From Helicobacter_D ganmani (GTDB lineage: Bacteria > Campylobacterota > Campylobacteria > Campylobacterales > Helicobacteraceae): a stretch of 57,804 nucleotides of DNA. Below, piece after piece: positions 17,722-27,681 of this stretch; the first letter of the stretch is position 1; the number at the start of each line of letters is the position of its first letter. A model generated the notes under the pieces. That model did no database searches and had not been told where the DNA came from. It worked only from the letters and a program-made list of their open reading frames with translations. The stretch lies in NCBI RefSeq assembly GCF_965138225.1, contig NZ_CBCSAX010000014.1; one strand, given 5' to 3'. The translations under genes were made by a program, and so were the position numbers.

Positions 17722-19388
17722 CTAAAAATTAAAATAAATAAATTCAGTATAAGGTGTAGAAGCAAGTGTAAATAATGCGAGATAAAAAAATGCACATGCT
17801 AAAATTGTATTAAAAAGATTAGGCGAAAATGCCTCTAGCTTCTTAATGGAATTACCCCAACACAAACACACAAAAAACGCCAAAACAATATAAATAAGCG
17901 TGTCATTCCTGCCATCAATGCTTTCAAGCAACTTAGGCAATCTTATCTTCCGCGGCAACTCCACCCACACAATCCCAAACATTCCTTTAAGCAGATTCAT
18001 TGCCCCTTGTAGATTCTCACTTCTAAAAAATATCCAAGTGATATTTAAGAAATTAAAGGTAAGAATCCAACAAAGGACTTTATAGATTTTACTCCGCAAA
18101 AAGCTTTTCTTTTGAAGTTGGAATCTCTCTAGTATAAGCCCATAGATTCTATGCACACACATTGCACTTCCGTGTAAGACTCCCCATATTATAAATCCCC
18201 AGCCAGCTCCGTGCCAGATTCCACTTAAAAAGGCTACAAGAAAGAGATTTCTAAGGGTAAGCAACTTGTTTAAGGCTTCATAAAATTTAGAATCTTGATA
18301 CTTAAGATTCCTATTCCCTCCAAGAGGAATATAAAGATAATCCTTTAAGAATCTCCCTAGAGTAATATGCCACCTCCGCCAAAACTCACTGATATTTAAA
18401 GACTTATAAGGAGAATTAAAATTAAGAGGCAACATTATCCCAAAGAATAATCCTAAACCTATTGCCATATCACAATATCCACTAAAATCAAAATAGAGCT
18501 GAAAGGTATAGCTAAAAGTTGTAGCCCAAGATTCAAAGATATTTAAAGCTCCCCCATTTTCTACGACTTTAAATCCTGCATTTGCCCATTTAGCAAAAGA
18601 ATCTGCAATAAAGACTTTTTTAAAAAATCCAATAGAGAATATAAACAAACCTTTTGCAAGATTCTCCCAAAGTTTGCAATGGACTGCTTTACAAAATAAA
18701 GTATGGAATTGGGGCATCATCTCTTTGTGATGCACAATAGGACCTGCGATAAGTTGAGGAAAGAAACAAACAAAGAGACAATAGTCTAAAAAGTCTAATT
18801 CTTGAGATTCCTCTTGTAAATCACGAATATCTACTTTTTTATAACAATCCACCAAAAAAGCAATTTGTTGAAAAGTAAAAAAGGAAATGGCTAAAGGTAA
18901 AAGAATATGTGGCAAAGGAATCGCAAAATCAAATTCCAAAAGTTGCGCAAAAAGATTGAAGTTTTCCAAAAAGAAATCAGCATATTTAAAGAATCCTAAA
19001 AATGCGAGATTGAATAGAATGCCAAGAATAAGGTAAGGCTTAGGATTCTTAAAAATCTGCTTGGGAGTAGAACTAAAAGTGCAATTAGGATTAAAAGGAG
19101 AGGATTCTAAATAAAGGCTATTTTGNCCCCCCCCCCGCTCAAGTTTAAAGAGGAAGAAAGCAAGAATTTGTTTGCATTAAGGATTATTTTTCCAATCAAA
19201 AAATTTACTCCAATGCTTCCAAGCAATAAAACAAGATAAGAGGGATTCCAAAAGCCATAGAAGAATAAGCTTCCTAAGATTAAAAAGACTTTGGCAAGAA
19301 AATCTTGCTGATAGAATCTTAAAGCATAGAATCCTAAAAGCATTAAGGGTAAAAAGGCAAAGAGAAAGACAAAGGAAGTAAAGACCAT
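17722..19388 (-). CDS. MBOAT-family O-acyltransferase, phase-variable, read as OFF
   Basis: ATG at 19388 starts a membrane protein that enters a G run after about 88 codons. In the sequence as given it leaves the run in the wrong frame and stops near 19107 (93 residues). The correct frame resumes at QNSLYLESS and continues to the stop at 17722, with many membrane helices and the MBOAT signature SGIWHGAGWGFIIWG...HG near the middle; the invariant histidine is present. Repaired length is about 555 residues. The homologues AlgI, PatA and DltB transfer acyl groups across the membrane to alginate, peptidoglycan or teichoic acid. It pairs with the downstream SGNH gene and follows valS closely. Confidence 0.85.
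19126..19136 (-). repeat. Poly-G phase-variation tract in the MBOAT gene
   Basis: Ten C on plus (19127-19136) and an N at 19126. With 11 positions the gene is out of frame; 9 or 12 would restore it. The sequence after the run, CAAAATAGCC, resembles that after the other two tracts. Confidence 0.85.
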
Positions 19389-19389
19389 A

Positions 19390-22080
19390 TTATCCCCTTA
19401 GTGCTTCTAATTCTTTTGTGATTTTAGCGAGCTTTTGTCTTTGCTCCTCTAGGGCTTGCTGATTTGTTTCTAGCACATTTTTAGGCGCATTGGCTAAGAA
19501 TTTTTCATTTTTGAGCATTCCTTCTAGTTTGTCAATCTCTTTTTGTGTTTTTTGCGCTTGCTTACTTAGTCTTGCGATGATAGGGGCTAAATCAATTTCT
19601 GCTGTGGGCAAATAAGTTTCTAGCTTTTCTGTAATATCTACTATACAATTTGGAATCTTAGCCTCAACAATCTCTAAGGATTCCACTTTGGCTAGCTTGC
19701 AAACATAGCGCACAAAAAGCTCACGCATAGATTCTGGAATCCTAGCATTCACATAGGCTTTTGCTATTTTTTGATTTGCTAAATCAATCGTTGCCTTTGC
19801 CCGCCGAATAGAAACAATAGAATCCAAAATCAGCTCAAAAGTAGCGAAATTTTCTGTGTCTTGATAGGCAAAATTTGGATATTCTTGCACCATTATAGAG
19901 CCACTTTGCTCTAATGTGCTACCATCTAGCTTATGCCACAAATAATCGCTAATAAAGGGCATAAAGGGATGCAAAAGCTTCATTGCTTCTTTAAAAATCG
20001 CACCAAGTTCTACAATAGAATCCTTATCTGCCTTGTTCAGTTCAATCCCCCAATCGCAAAACTCTCCCCACAAAAAGCGATAAAGCGTGCTTGCGCCATC
20101 GTTAAAGCGATAGGATTCCAAATATCCGCGCACTTCGGTGATATTTTGGCTTAAAAGCTGTGCCAAATACTTACCAAGAGGTGTTTTAATTCCTTTTAAC
20201 TCACTTAGATTTGGGAATTTCTTTTCATTCAAAAGCAAAAAGTTACACGCATTATAAAGCTTATTTGTGAAGTTTTTGCTAATTTCTAGCTGATTTGGCA
20301 CGAGCTTTACATCACGTCCTTGCGCACAAAGAATCGCAAGAGTGAAGCGCAACACATCGGCACTATATTCCTCAATTTTTTCTAAAGGATCTACAATGTT
20401 TCCCTTAGACTTACTCATTTTATTGCCAAACTCATCTCGGACAAGTGCGTGCAGATAAATATCGGGATAAGGGAGTTTAGATAAAAAGTGTTCTCCCATC
20501 ATCAACATTCTAGCAACCCAAAAAAACAAAATATCAAAGCCTGTAATCAACAAGGAGTTAGGATAAAACTCCTCTAAATCCGTTGTTTGCCATACCTCAC
20601 CCTCACCCCATTTACCATTGCCAAAACCAAGCGTTGAAAAGGGCCAAAGCGCAGAACTAAACCAAGTATCTAGTACATCAGAATCCTGCCTTACTGCCTC
20701 ACTTCCACAATGCTTGCAAACCTTTGGAGATTCCACACTTGCAAACTGCCCTCCACAAGAATCACAATAAAATACAGGAATCCGATGTCCCCACCAAAGT
20801 TGGCGCGAAATACACCAATCCCTAAGCTCCCGCATCCACGCATTATAATTATTTTTCCATTGCGCAGGGAAAAAATTGCTCTCATTTGCATTGATTTTAG
20901 CAATTGCTTTTTGTGCCGCCTCTTTTTTCAAAAACCACTGCTTAGAAATATAAGGTTCTACAATGTTTCCGCAACGATAACAATGCCCTGTCTTGTTTTG
21001 GTAATCCTCAATTTTTTCTACAAAGCCTAGTGATTCTAGCCTCTTTATAATTTGCTCTCGTGCTTCTAGTCGTTCAATTCCTGCAAATTCTCCTGCATTT
21101 TCATTAAGAATTCCATACTTGTCAAACACTACAATCTGCTCTAAATTATGTCGCTTGCCCACTTCATAGTCGTTTGTATCGTGTGCGGGTGTTACCTTTA
21201 CCGCACCTGTCCCAAACTCCATATCTACATGCGAATCTGCAATGATTGGAATCTCGCGATTCAAAAGCGGCAAAATCACTTTTTTACCTACAAGATGAGA
21301 AAACCTAGAATCACTAGGATTTACCATTACCGCACTATCACCAAAGTAAGTTTCTGGACGCGTGGTAGCCACCACAACACAGTCTTTAGAGTCTTTTAGA
21401 AAATAGCGCAAATAGTAAAGTTTTCCCTTGTTTTCTTTATATTCTACTTCCACATCAGAAAGCGCACCATCGTGGGTACACCAATTCACCATATATTTGC
21501 CTTGAATAATCAATCCCTCATCATAAAGCTTAACAAAAGCCTCTTTCACTGCATTTTGCAATCCCGTATCCATAGTAAATCGCGCCCTACTCCAAGCGGG
21601 AGAGCTGCCGAGTTTGCGCATTTGATTTAGAATCATTCCACCGCTTTTTTCCTTCCATTCCCACACTTTTTGGATAAATTTCTCGCGCCCTAACTCCTCT
21701 TTCTTGATTCCTTGCGCAAGAAGTTGCTTTTCTACAACATTTTGCGTTGCAATTCCTGCGTGGTCAAGTCCGGGCTGCCAAAGCGTCTTAAACCCGTCCA
21801 TTCGTTTATAACGCACAATAATATCTATTAAGGTATGATTGAGTGCGTGTCCGATATGCAAACTGCCTGTAACATTAGGAGGTGGAAGCATAATGCAAAA
21901 TCTCTTGCCTGCCTTTTGGATTCCTTGATTTCCATTGATTTCAAAATAACCCGCCTCCTCACAAAATTTATAATAAGCAGATTCTACTTCTTTGGGTTGG
22001 TAGGTATTTTGCGCTTTGGAGTTTTGCTCTTCTTGTGGATTTTTCCCTGAATCGTTTTGCATAAAAGCCCTTTTGTGCAT
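19390..22080 (-). CDS. valS: Valyl-tRNA synthetase
   Basis: An 896-residue class I synthetase. HIGH-type motif SLHIGHALN near residue 75, the editing domain with TTRPETYFGDSAV, the KMSKS loop NKMSKSKGN, an anticodon-binding domain, and a C-terminal coiled coil. The divergently placed fliW matches the HP1153-HP1154 pairing of H. pylori. Its stop lies one base before the MBOAT ATG. Confidence 0.98.
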   Translation of the reverse strand: MHKRAFMQNDSGKNPQEEQNSKAQNTYQPKEVESAYYKFCEEAGYFEINGNQGIQKAGKRFCIMLPPPNVTGSLHIGHALNHTLIDIIVRYKRMDGFKTLWQPGLDHAGIATQNVVEKQLLAQGIKKEELGREKFIQKVWEWKEKSGGMILNQMRKLGSSPAWSRARFTMDTGLQNAVKEAFVKLYDEGLIIQGKYMVNWCTHDGALSDVEVEYKENKGKLYYLRYFLKDSKDCVVVATTRPETYFGDSAVMVNPSDSRFSHLVGKKVILPLLNREIPIIADSHVDMEFGTGAVKVTPAHDTNDYEVGKRHNLEQIVVFDKYGILNENAGEFAGIERLEAREQIIKRLESLGFVEKIEDYQNKTGHCYRCGNIVEPYISKQWFLKKEAAQKAIAKINANESNFFPAQWKNNYNAWMRELRDWCISRQLWWGHRIPVFYCDSCGGQFASVESPKVCKHCGSEAVRQDSDVLDTWFSSALWPFSTLGFGNGKWGEGEVWQTTDLEEFYPNSLLITGFDILFFWVARMLMMGEHFLSKLPYPDIYLHALVRDEFGNKMSKSKGNIVDPLEKIEEYSADVLRFTLAILCAQGRDVKLVPNQLEISKNFTNKLYNACNFLLLNEKKFPNLSELKGIKTPLGKYLAQLLSQNITEVRGYLESYRFNDGASTLYRFLWGEFCDWGIELNKADKDSIVELGAIFKEAMKLLHPFMPFISDYLWHKLDGSTLEQSGSIMVQEYPNFAYQDTENFATFELILDSIVSIRRAKATIDLANQKIAKAYVNARIPESMRELFVRYVCKLAKVESLEIVEAKIPNCIVDITEKLETYLPTAEIDLAPIIARLSKQAQKTQKEIDKLEGMLKNEKFLANAPKNVLETNQQALEEQRQKLAKITKELEALRG

Positions 22081-22209
22081 AGCAAAATAAAATTGGAATA
22101 GTTTTTGCTAGCTTTTGATTTGAATTTAGAATTTTACCAATAAAAATTTAAATTTCTTTATTTTTCATTTTAAAAATGCTTAAAAATGGATTTAGAGCTA
22201 AAATTATGG

Positions 22210-22215
22210 TAAAAT
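22210..22215 (+). promoter_or_regulatory. Extended -10 promoter of fliW
   Basis: TGGTAAAAT at 22207-22215 is an extended -10 element, 27 bases before the chosen ATG and followed by AAAGGAG at 22232-22237. Confidence 0.55.
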
Positions 22216-22241
22216 GCGGAATTACATCAAAAAAGGAGTTC

Positions 22242-22637
22242 ATGATGAAAGGTGAAAAATTTCATATAAAATCCCCAATTTTAGGGTTTGATAATGTCAG
22301 CGAAGTAGAATTTGCAGAAGTAGATGACGGAGCATTAGGATTTTTATCCTTACGAGGGCAAGATGTAGAATTGTTGCTGATTAATCCTTACAAAGTGCGT
22401 GAGTATTCCTTTGAAGTGCCTGTTGCGATTCAAACTTTGCTTGATATTCACAAAAACTCAAAGGTAAAAGTATTTTGTGTCTTTGTGCGTGAAAAAGAAT
22501 CTGAAATTCGTATCAATTTCTTAGCGCCCATTATTTTAAATGACGACAACAAAACTTTAGCACAAGTCGTTTTAAATGCCAAAGAATATCCAAATTTTGG
22601 TGTAGCAGAATCTATCAAAAACTATATTAAAGAATAG
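22242..22637 (+). CDS. fliW: Flagellar assembly factor FliW
   Basis: About 131 residues from the ATGATG at 22242, chosen because AAAGGAG lies just upstream; a longer frame from 22176 has no such site. Conserved FliW features include the SPILGF start region, GFLSLRG, LLINPY, and the C-terminal APIILN and LNAKEYP. FliW binds flagellin and antagonises CsrA, coupling flagellin translation to filament assembly. Co-oriented with the helicase that starts 5 bases later. Confidence 0.93.
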   Translation: MMKGEKFHIKSPILGFDNVSEVEFAEVDDGALGFLSLRGQDVELLLINPYKVREYSFEVPVAIQTLLDIHKNSKVKVFCVFVREKESEIRINFLAPIILNDDNKTLAQVVLNAKEYPNFGVAESIKNYIKE

Positions 22638-22642
22638 TCGGG

Positions 22643-24676
22643 TTGTCCCTCTCAACCCTCAATGCCCAGCAAAAGGAAGCTTCAGAAGCTCCTTGTGGGC
22701 ATAATCTCATCATTGCCTCTGCAGGTACAGGCAAAACTTCTACTATTGTAGGTAGAATCTCTCATTTATTGCAAAACGGAATCACTCCAAACGAAATCTT
22801 ATTGCTAACCTTTACCAACAAAGCCGCTCAAGAAATGTTAGCGCGCCTTGCGATGAAGTTTGATAGCAAGATTATCCAGCAAATTGAAGCTGGCACTTTT
22901 CACGCGGTGGCTTATCGGTATTTAAAGTCAAAAGAATCCGTCATCTTAAAACAACCAAAAGAATTGAAAGTTTTATTTAAAAGCCTCTATGACAAACGCA
23001 TTTTTTTAAATGCTTCTTGCGTTTCTCCCTATGGAGCAAACTATCTGTATGATTTATTTTCTCTTTATTTTAATGCAACCATTAATGAGGATTTCAAATC
23101 TTGGCTAGAGCGCAAAAACTCCGAGCAGCTCCAATATGTAGAAATCTACTTAGATGTTTGGGAAGAATTTAAAGCACTCAAAAACGAATATCATTATGTA
23201 GATTATAACGACTTATTGCTCCACTACAAAAATGCGATAGAAAAGTCTCAATCTCCTTACAAAGAAGTCCTTGTAGATGAATACCAAGATACGAATCCCT
23301 TGCAAGATTCTATCCTCCAAGCCCTTAATCCTCCCTCTATCTTTTGTGTGGGGGATTATGACCAGAGTATTTATGCTTTCAATGGCGCAGACATTAGCAT
23401 TATAGGAAGTTTCAAGGAAAGATACAAAGACGGCAGAATTTTCAGTTTAACTAAAAACTATCGCTCCACTGAACCGATTTTAAATCTTGCCAATCGCGTG
23501 ATTGAAAAAAATCCTCGCATTTATCCCAAAAAACTAGAAGTCGTCAAAATGCAAAACTTTGGAACACCTACTTTATTAGTTTATGAGGAATTATTCGCGC
23601 AATATAGCGGAATCGCAAACAAAATTAAACTTTCCAATCGTCCCTTTAGTGAAATTGCGGTGATTTTTCGCAACAATTCTAGCGCGGATGGCATTGAAGC
23701 TTGCCTGCGTGAAATCGGAATCCCCTCCAAACGCAAGGGAAGTGTGAGTTTTTTTGATTCCAAAGAAATCGTTTATATGCTCAATCTTTGCTCCCTACTC
23801 TTTAACGCTAAGGATATGATGTCCTTTATCCACGTTTTAGCCCAAGCAAAAGGAATCGGAAATGCACTTGCAAAGGATATTTATGAAGCTCTCTTAGCCT
23901 TAGGACACAACAGCCCTATACAAGGTTTGCTCTACCCCGATAAAGTTATTAAAGAACCCTTCAAGAAAAAGGCGCAAAATACACAATTAGGGCTTTTTGA
24001 TGACTGGATAGAGTTTAGCAATGTCGCACGCTTTTCTTCAATGAATCTGCAAGCAGGCTTCAAGGACAATCCAATCCTAACCCACCCCAAACTTACCAAA
24101 GAAAGCGTGGAATTTCTTAATGCACTTTATTGCTTTTTTGATTCCTTTACCGCAAACGACAGACCCTATGAATTGATTTCAAAAATCAGCTCCTTGCCGA
24201 TTTTTCAGATTGTCGCACAAAAACTTGCAAAAGAACGTTCTATCACAAAAGAGGGAGGCATTAGTGAAGAGAGACGCATAGAATCGCTAGAACGTATTAG
24301 TCGTAAAATCTCGCTATTAAAAGATTTAGCAAGTCATTACAATGAGCTTGGACGATTCCTTAATGCAATGGTTTTGGGCTCTAGTGAAATGAGCGAAGGA
24401 GAGGGAATCAACCTGCTAAGTATTCACGCAAGCAAGGGTTTAGAATTTGCCGAAGTCTATATAGTGGATTTAATGGAGGGGAGATTTCCAAATAAAAAGC
24501 TGATGAATCAAGGCGGGAGCTTGGAGGAAGAGCGTAGGCTGTTTTATGTCGCAGTTACAAGGGCAAAGGAGATTTTGTATCTAAGCTACGCCAAAAAGGA
24601 CATATTGAAAAATATTTCTTATGAGGGTTCTATCTTCCTCTACGAAGCGGGCTTGCTTACAAGTCGTATGCTATAG
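22643..24676 (+). CDS. UvrD/Rep-family ATP-dependent DNA helicase
   Basis: A 677-residue SF1A helicase starting at TTG 22643, a choice supported by MSLSTLNAQQKEA, the usual UvrD opening (L-N-x-x-Q). The Walker A is ASAGTGKTSTI (about 26-36), the Walker B VDEYQDTN, followed by GDYDQSIYAFNGA, LTKNYRS and a late LLSIHASKGLEF and VTRAKE. It unwinds 3'-5' in repair or replication restart. It resembles PcrA/UvrD and Rep about equally, so no symbol is given. Confidence 0.93.
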   Translation: MSLSTLNAQQKEASEAPCGHNLIIASAGTGKTSTIVGRISHLLQNGITPNEILLLTFTNKAAQEMLARLAMKFDSKIIQQIEAGTFHAVAYRYLKSKESVILKQPKELKVLFKSLYDKRIFLNASCVSPYGANYLYDLFSLYFNATINEDFKSWLERKNSEQLQYVEIYLDVWEEFKALKNEYHYVDYNDLLLHYKNAIEKSQSPYKEVLVDEYQDTNPLQDSILQALNPPSIFCVGDYDQSIYAFNGADISIIGSFKERYKDGRIFSLTKNYRSTEPILNLANRVIEKNPRIYPKKLEVVKMQNFGTPTLLVYEELFAQYSGIANKIKLSNRPFSEIAVIFRNNSSADGIEACLREIGIPSKRKGSVSFFDSKEIVYMLNLCSLLFNAKDMMSFIHVLAQAKGIGNALAKDIYEALLALGHNSPIQGLLYPDKVIKEPFKKKAQNTQLGLFDDWIEFSNVARFSSMNLQAGFKDNPILTHPKLTKESVEFLNALYCFFDSFTANDRPYELISKISSLPIFQIVAQKLAKERSITKEGGISEERRIESLERISRKISLLKDLASHYNELGRFLNAMVLGSSEMSEGEGINLLSIHASKGLEFAEVYIVDLMEGRFPNKKLMNQGGSLEEERRLFYVAVTRAKEILYLSYAKKDILKNISYEGSIFLYEAGLLTSRML

Positions 24677-24991
24677 GCTATGCCTGCAAGACAAGTTAAT
24701 GTGCGTCCTTGTGAGAGAATTTGCAAAATTTTCTTAGCGCACGACTTATGAAGCAGTTGCGTGAGCTAGGTGGGGACTCACGCAACGCACGCCCGCTTTA
24801 GCACAAATCCACAATTTTTATCTTGCCATTGACAATTCACTTTTCGCAAGGTTATGGATTGCTTCACTTCGCTTGCAAGAATGCAGTGGTAGGTTTAATT
24901 TATACAAGATTATAAATTGCCACAAATGCTACAACAAGAACAAAAGAAACATTTAAAGGATTGCAAAGCTCTACAAACAAAACAAGATAAG
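24677..24991. other. Intergenic region (315 bp) with dispersed repeats
   Basis: No gene is visible between convergent helicase and uppS. It holds a 10-bp hairpin (24756-24786), the 15-base word TTATGGATTGCTTCA (24852-24866), identical to 46337-46351, and the 18-base word at 24895-24912, identical to 8386-8403. It therefore looks like an accumulation site for short repeats. Confidence 0.7.
24756..24786 (+). repeat. 10-bp perfect inverted repeat
   Basis: GTTGCGTGAG (24756-24765) and CTCACGCAAC (24777-24786) around an 11-nt loop. It is GC-richer than the surroundings. It may act as a bidirectional terminator between the convergent genes, though no U run follows. Confidence 0.6.
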
Positions 24992-25663
24992 TTATAGTCC
25001 GCCAAAGCGACGGTTTCTTTGATAAAACTCTGCAATCATAGATTCTAGCTCTTGCGCGCTAAAGCTAGGCCACAAAGTCTGTGTAAAAAACAATTCCGCA
25101 TACGCGCTCTGCCATAAAAGAAAATTAGAGAGGCGCATTTCTCCTCCTGTGCGCACAAGCATATCTACATCAGGAATCCCGCTTGTATCTAGGGCTTGCG
25201 CAATGCTCTCTTCATTAATCTCACATTCTTGCTTTTGGCGTAAAATCATAAAGGTACGCCTTAACTCATCTTTTGCACCATAATTTAATGCCAAAATCTG
25301 TGTTAGCCCATTACACTCTGCTTGTGTTTGCGTCTCTAAAGACTTGATTTCTTGTTGTAGCTCTAAACTCAACTTACTAATATCTCCAATACTTTTAAAG
25401 ACGATATTGGATTCCAAATAAGTTTGTCGCTCCTTTACCAAATATTCCCCCAAAAGTTTCATAAGATATTCTACTTCCGCTTTGGGACGCTTCCAATTTT
25501 CCGTAGAAAAGGCATAAAGGCTCAAATATTTGATTCCACTTTTAGCACAAAATTCTGTGATTTCACGAATCTTTTTTGCACCCTCCTTGTGTCCAAAAAT
25601 ACGAGGTTTTAGGTGCTGTTTTGCCCATCTACCATTGCCGTCCATAATCAGTGCTAAGTGCAT
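24992..25663 (-). CDS. uppS: Isoprenyl transferase (undecaprenyl diphosphate synthase)
   Basis: A 223-residue cis-prenyltransferase making the C55 lipid carrier for peptidoglycan and LPS. The catalytic signature MDGNGRWAKQ sits at residues 7-16, with Asp8 binding the Mg-pyrophosphate; later LSLYAFSTENWKRP and the C-terminal RTGGEMRLSNFLLWQ region. Placed after coaBC and an unknown gene, the same dfp-unknown-uppS order known from Campylobacter. Confidence 0.96.
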   Translation of the reverse strand: MHLALIMDGNGRWAKQHLKPRIFGHKEGAKKIREITEFCAKSGIKYLSLYAFSTENWKRPKAEVEYLMKLLGEYLVKERQTYLESNIVFKSIGDISKLSLELQQEIKSLETQTQAECNGLTQILALNYGAKDELRRTFMILRQKQECEINEESIAQALDTSGIPDVDMLVRTGGEMRLSNFLLWQSAYAELFFTQTLWPSFSAQELESMIAEFYQRNRRFGGL

Positions 25664-26422
25664 TTAGCCCTCTAAATCTAGTAAAGAATCGCTAAAGTCA
25701 TACAAAGGCACGATTCCTCCATCTACATTGATGTTTGTTTCATAAATAAATTCTAACTCACCTAGATTCTCACGCAACAAACGCGCTACACCCTCATACA
25801 TCACGCTAATATCCAACCGCACACCCTCTTTGAAATCCCAAAGCAACCCCCAAGTTGCTCCGAGATTCGCAAACACAGAATAAAACTCTAGACATTCCTG
25901 CGAGCCCACTTTCTTTTTACGCATTTGCATTAAGCCCTCTTTACTTTCATCATCGTAATGCAAAGGAAGTGTGAGAACTTTTTGTTTCAACGACATTAAC
26001 ATATGGCTCAAAAATGCAAATTCCCACCTAGATTCTGCATTTGCCAAACGCTCACTTAAAAATCCTTTCATCACATCAAAGGGATTCTCACCTTGTAAAA
26101 ACTCCCGCATTGTCTCGCTACTAAGCCTTAGCGGGACATTTTGTTCTTTAAGCAAATCAGGTTGCTTGATGAGGTTAGAAAGCGTAATCCCTCCTGTGCT
26201 TCCACGTGCCATTTGCGCCCAATATCTCCCTCCAATCTCTAACTCTTTTAGGCTTTTTGTCTCCATTGCAATATTGCCGACTTTCAGCATATAGCGGATT
26301 CCTTGCATTTTTTCCATTACTTCTAACCTCATTGGCAATGAGGCATTAAACTGCGTGGGCTTGTTTGCAGAATTTTGCAATGTATTTTGAACTTGCGCAA
26401 GTTGGCTTAGTTGTTTTATCAT
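25664..26422 (-). CDS. Conserved epsilonproteobacterial protein of unknown function
   Basis: A 252-residue soluble protein without signal peptide or obvious catalytic motif. The C-terminal part (about residues 140-240: FAFLSHMLMSLKQKV...LGATWGLLWDFKEG...VARLLRENL) vaguely resembles the flagellar hook-length control fold, but I would not call that. It overlaps coaBC by four bases at its start and abuts uppS at its stop. The dfp-this gene-uppS order occurs in Campylobacter (Cj0822-Cj0824 from memory), which argues for a real conserved gene. Confidence 0.8.
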   Translation of the reverse strand: MIKQLSQLAQVQNTLQNSANKPTQFNASLPMRLEVMEKMQGIRYMLKVGNIAMETKSLKELEIGGRYWAQMARGSTGGITLSNLIKQPDLLKEQNVPLRLSSETMREFLQGENPFDVMKGFLSERLANAESRWEFAFLSHMLMSLKQKVLTLPLHYDDESKEGLMQMRKKKVGSQECLEFYSVFANLGATWGLLWDFKEGVRLDISVMYEGVARLLRENLGELEFIYETNINVDGGIVPLYDFSDSLLDLEG

Positions 26423-27678
26423 AAATTTTTCGCCTGTTGCAAAATCTTAAAAGCCAAACTTAGCTTATCGCAGAATCCCAAATCTACCAATAACGAATCT
26501 TGTATCCAAAACACTTGATTTTTTTGGGAATCTAGCGGATTGTTAGATGAGGTAATATTGTTTAAACAAATCGCATCTATTTGCTTTTTTCTTAACGCAT
26601 TGCGTGCATTTTGCAAACTTACTTCCTTCTCAATTTGCGATTCCAACTTAAAACCAATCGTTTTTTGCATCTTAGGCAATGTAGCTAAAATATCTTTATT
26701 TTCTTGTAATTTTAGATTCCATATCTCGCCTATTTCTTGCTTTTTGAGCTTTCCTTGTGCTTTTTGTGGGAGATAATCACTGATTGCCGCACTCATAAAC
26801 AAAAAAGGATATTGCGTAGAAAAACTATCATTTTGCCAAGAAAGAATCGCATTGAAAAAATCCTCACTAGATTCTGCTTTTTGAATCTTTATACCCAAAG
26901 GCAGAGGATAGGGCATTTTTGAACTGACAAAGCAAACATTTGCACCCAAAAAATAAGCGGCTAATGCCAAAGACGCTCCCATTTTGCCACTAGAAAAGTT
27001 TGATAGGTAGCGCACATCATCTATTGCTTCCTTGCTTCCTCCTCCGCTTACACACACATTGCGCCCTTGCCAAAACGAATCCTTCAATAAACTGCGCAAG
27101 AGATGAAACACGATTTCTAAAGGACTTGCCAACGCTCCATTGCCTACGATTCCGCACGCAAGCTCCTTGCATTGTGGCAAAACAATCTGCACTTCACGTG
27201 CTTGTAGAATCTTTAGTGATTCTAAAATAGCAGGGTTTTCTAGCATTTTGGTATTTGCCGCAGGCGCGAGGAGCTTCATTTTGTCAAAAGCCAAAAAACT
27301 TTCTAATAACACATTATCTGCGATTCCATTTGTAATTTTATTCAAGGTATTTGCACTGCTTGGTGCGATTAAAAACATATCACCCCAAGTTGCAAGCTCA
27401 ATATGATTGCAAGGATTCTGCCCCCAACTTTGCATCTTTTGTGTCAAAACTTGATAATGTGAAATCGCCTCAAAAAGCAAAGGATTAATAAATTCTTGCG
27501 CACTTTCACTCATCACGACGCGCACATTCGCACCTAATTTTTGCAAGATTCTTATTACTTCCAAAGACTTATAAATCGCGACACTACCACTTACGCCTAA
27601 AATAATCCTTTTGTTTTCTAATAGCTTGGGTAGAGACTCTATAAACTCTGCTTGGGGTTCTTGGCTTAAACTTTTCAT
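26419..27678 (-). CDS. coaBC: Bifunctional phosphopantothenoylcysteine decarboxylase/synthase
   Basis: A 419-residue two-domain enzyme of coenzyme A synthesis. The N-terminal CoaC flavoprotein has GVSGSVAIYKSLEV, the catalytic His in HIELATWGD, PAANTKMLENPA and Cys in ACGIVGNGAL. The C-terminal CoaB half begins near VCVSGGGSKEAIDDVRYLSN. The last bases overlap the downstream unknown gene by ATGA-type coupling. Confidence 0.95.
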   Translation of the reverse strand: MKSLSQEPQAEFIESLPKLLENKRIILGVSGSVAIYKSLEVIRILQKLGANVRVVMSESAQEFINPLLFEAISHYQVLTQKMQSWGQNPCNHIELATWGDMFLIAPSSANTLNKITNGIADNVLLESFLAFDKMKLLAPAANTKMLENPAILESLKILQAREVQIVLPQCKELACGIVGNGALASPLEIVFHLLRSLLKDSFWQGRNVCVSGGGSKEAIDDVRYLSNFSSGKMGASLALAAYFLGANVCFVSSKMPYPLPLGIKIQKAESSEDFFNAILSWQNDSFSTQYPFLFMSAAISDYLPQKAQGKLKKQEIGEIWNLKLQENKDILATLPKMQKTIGFKLESQIEKEVSLQNARNALRKKQIDAICLNNITSSNNPLDSQKNQVFWIQDSLLVDLGFCDKLSLAFKILQQAKNL

Positions 27679-27681
27679 TTC

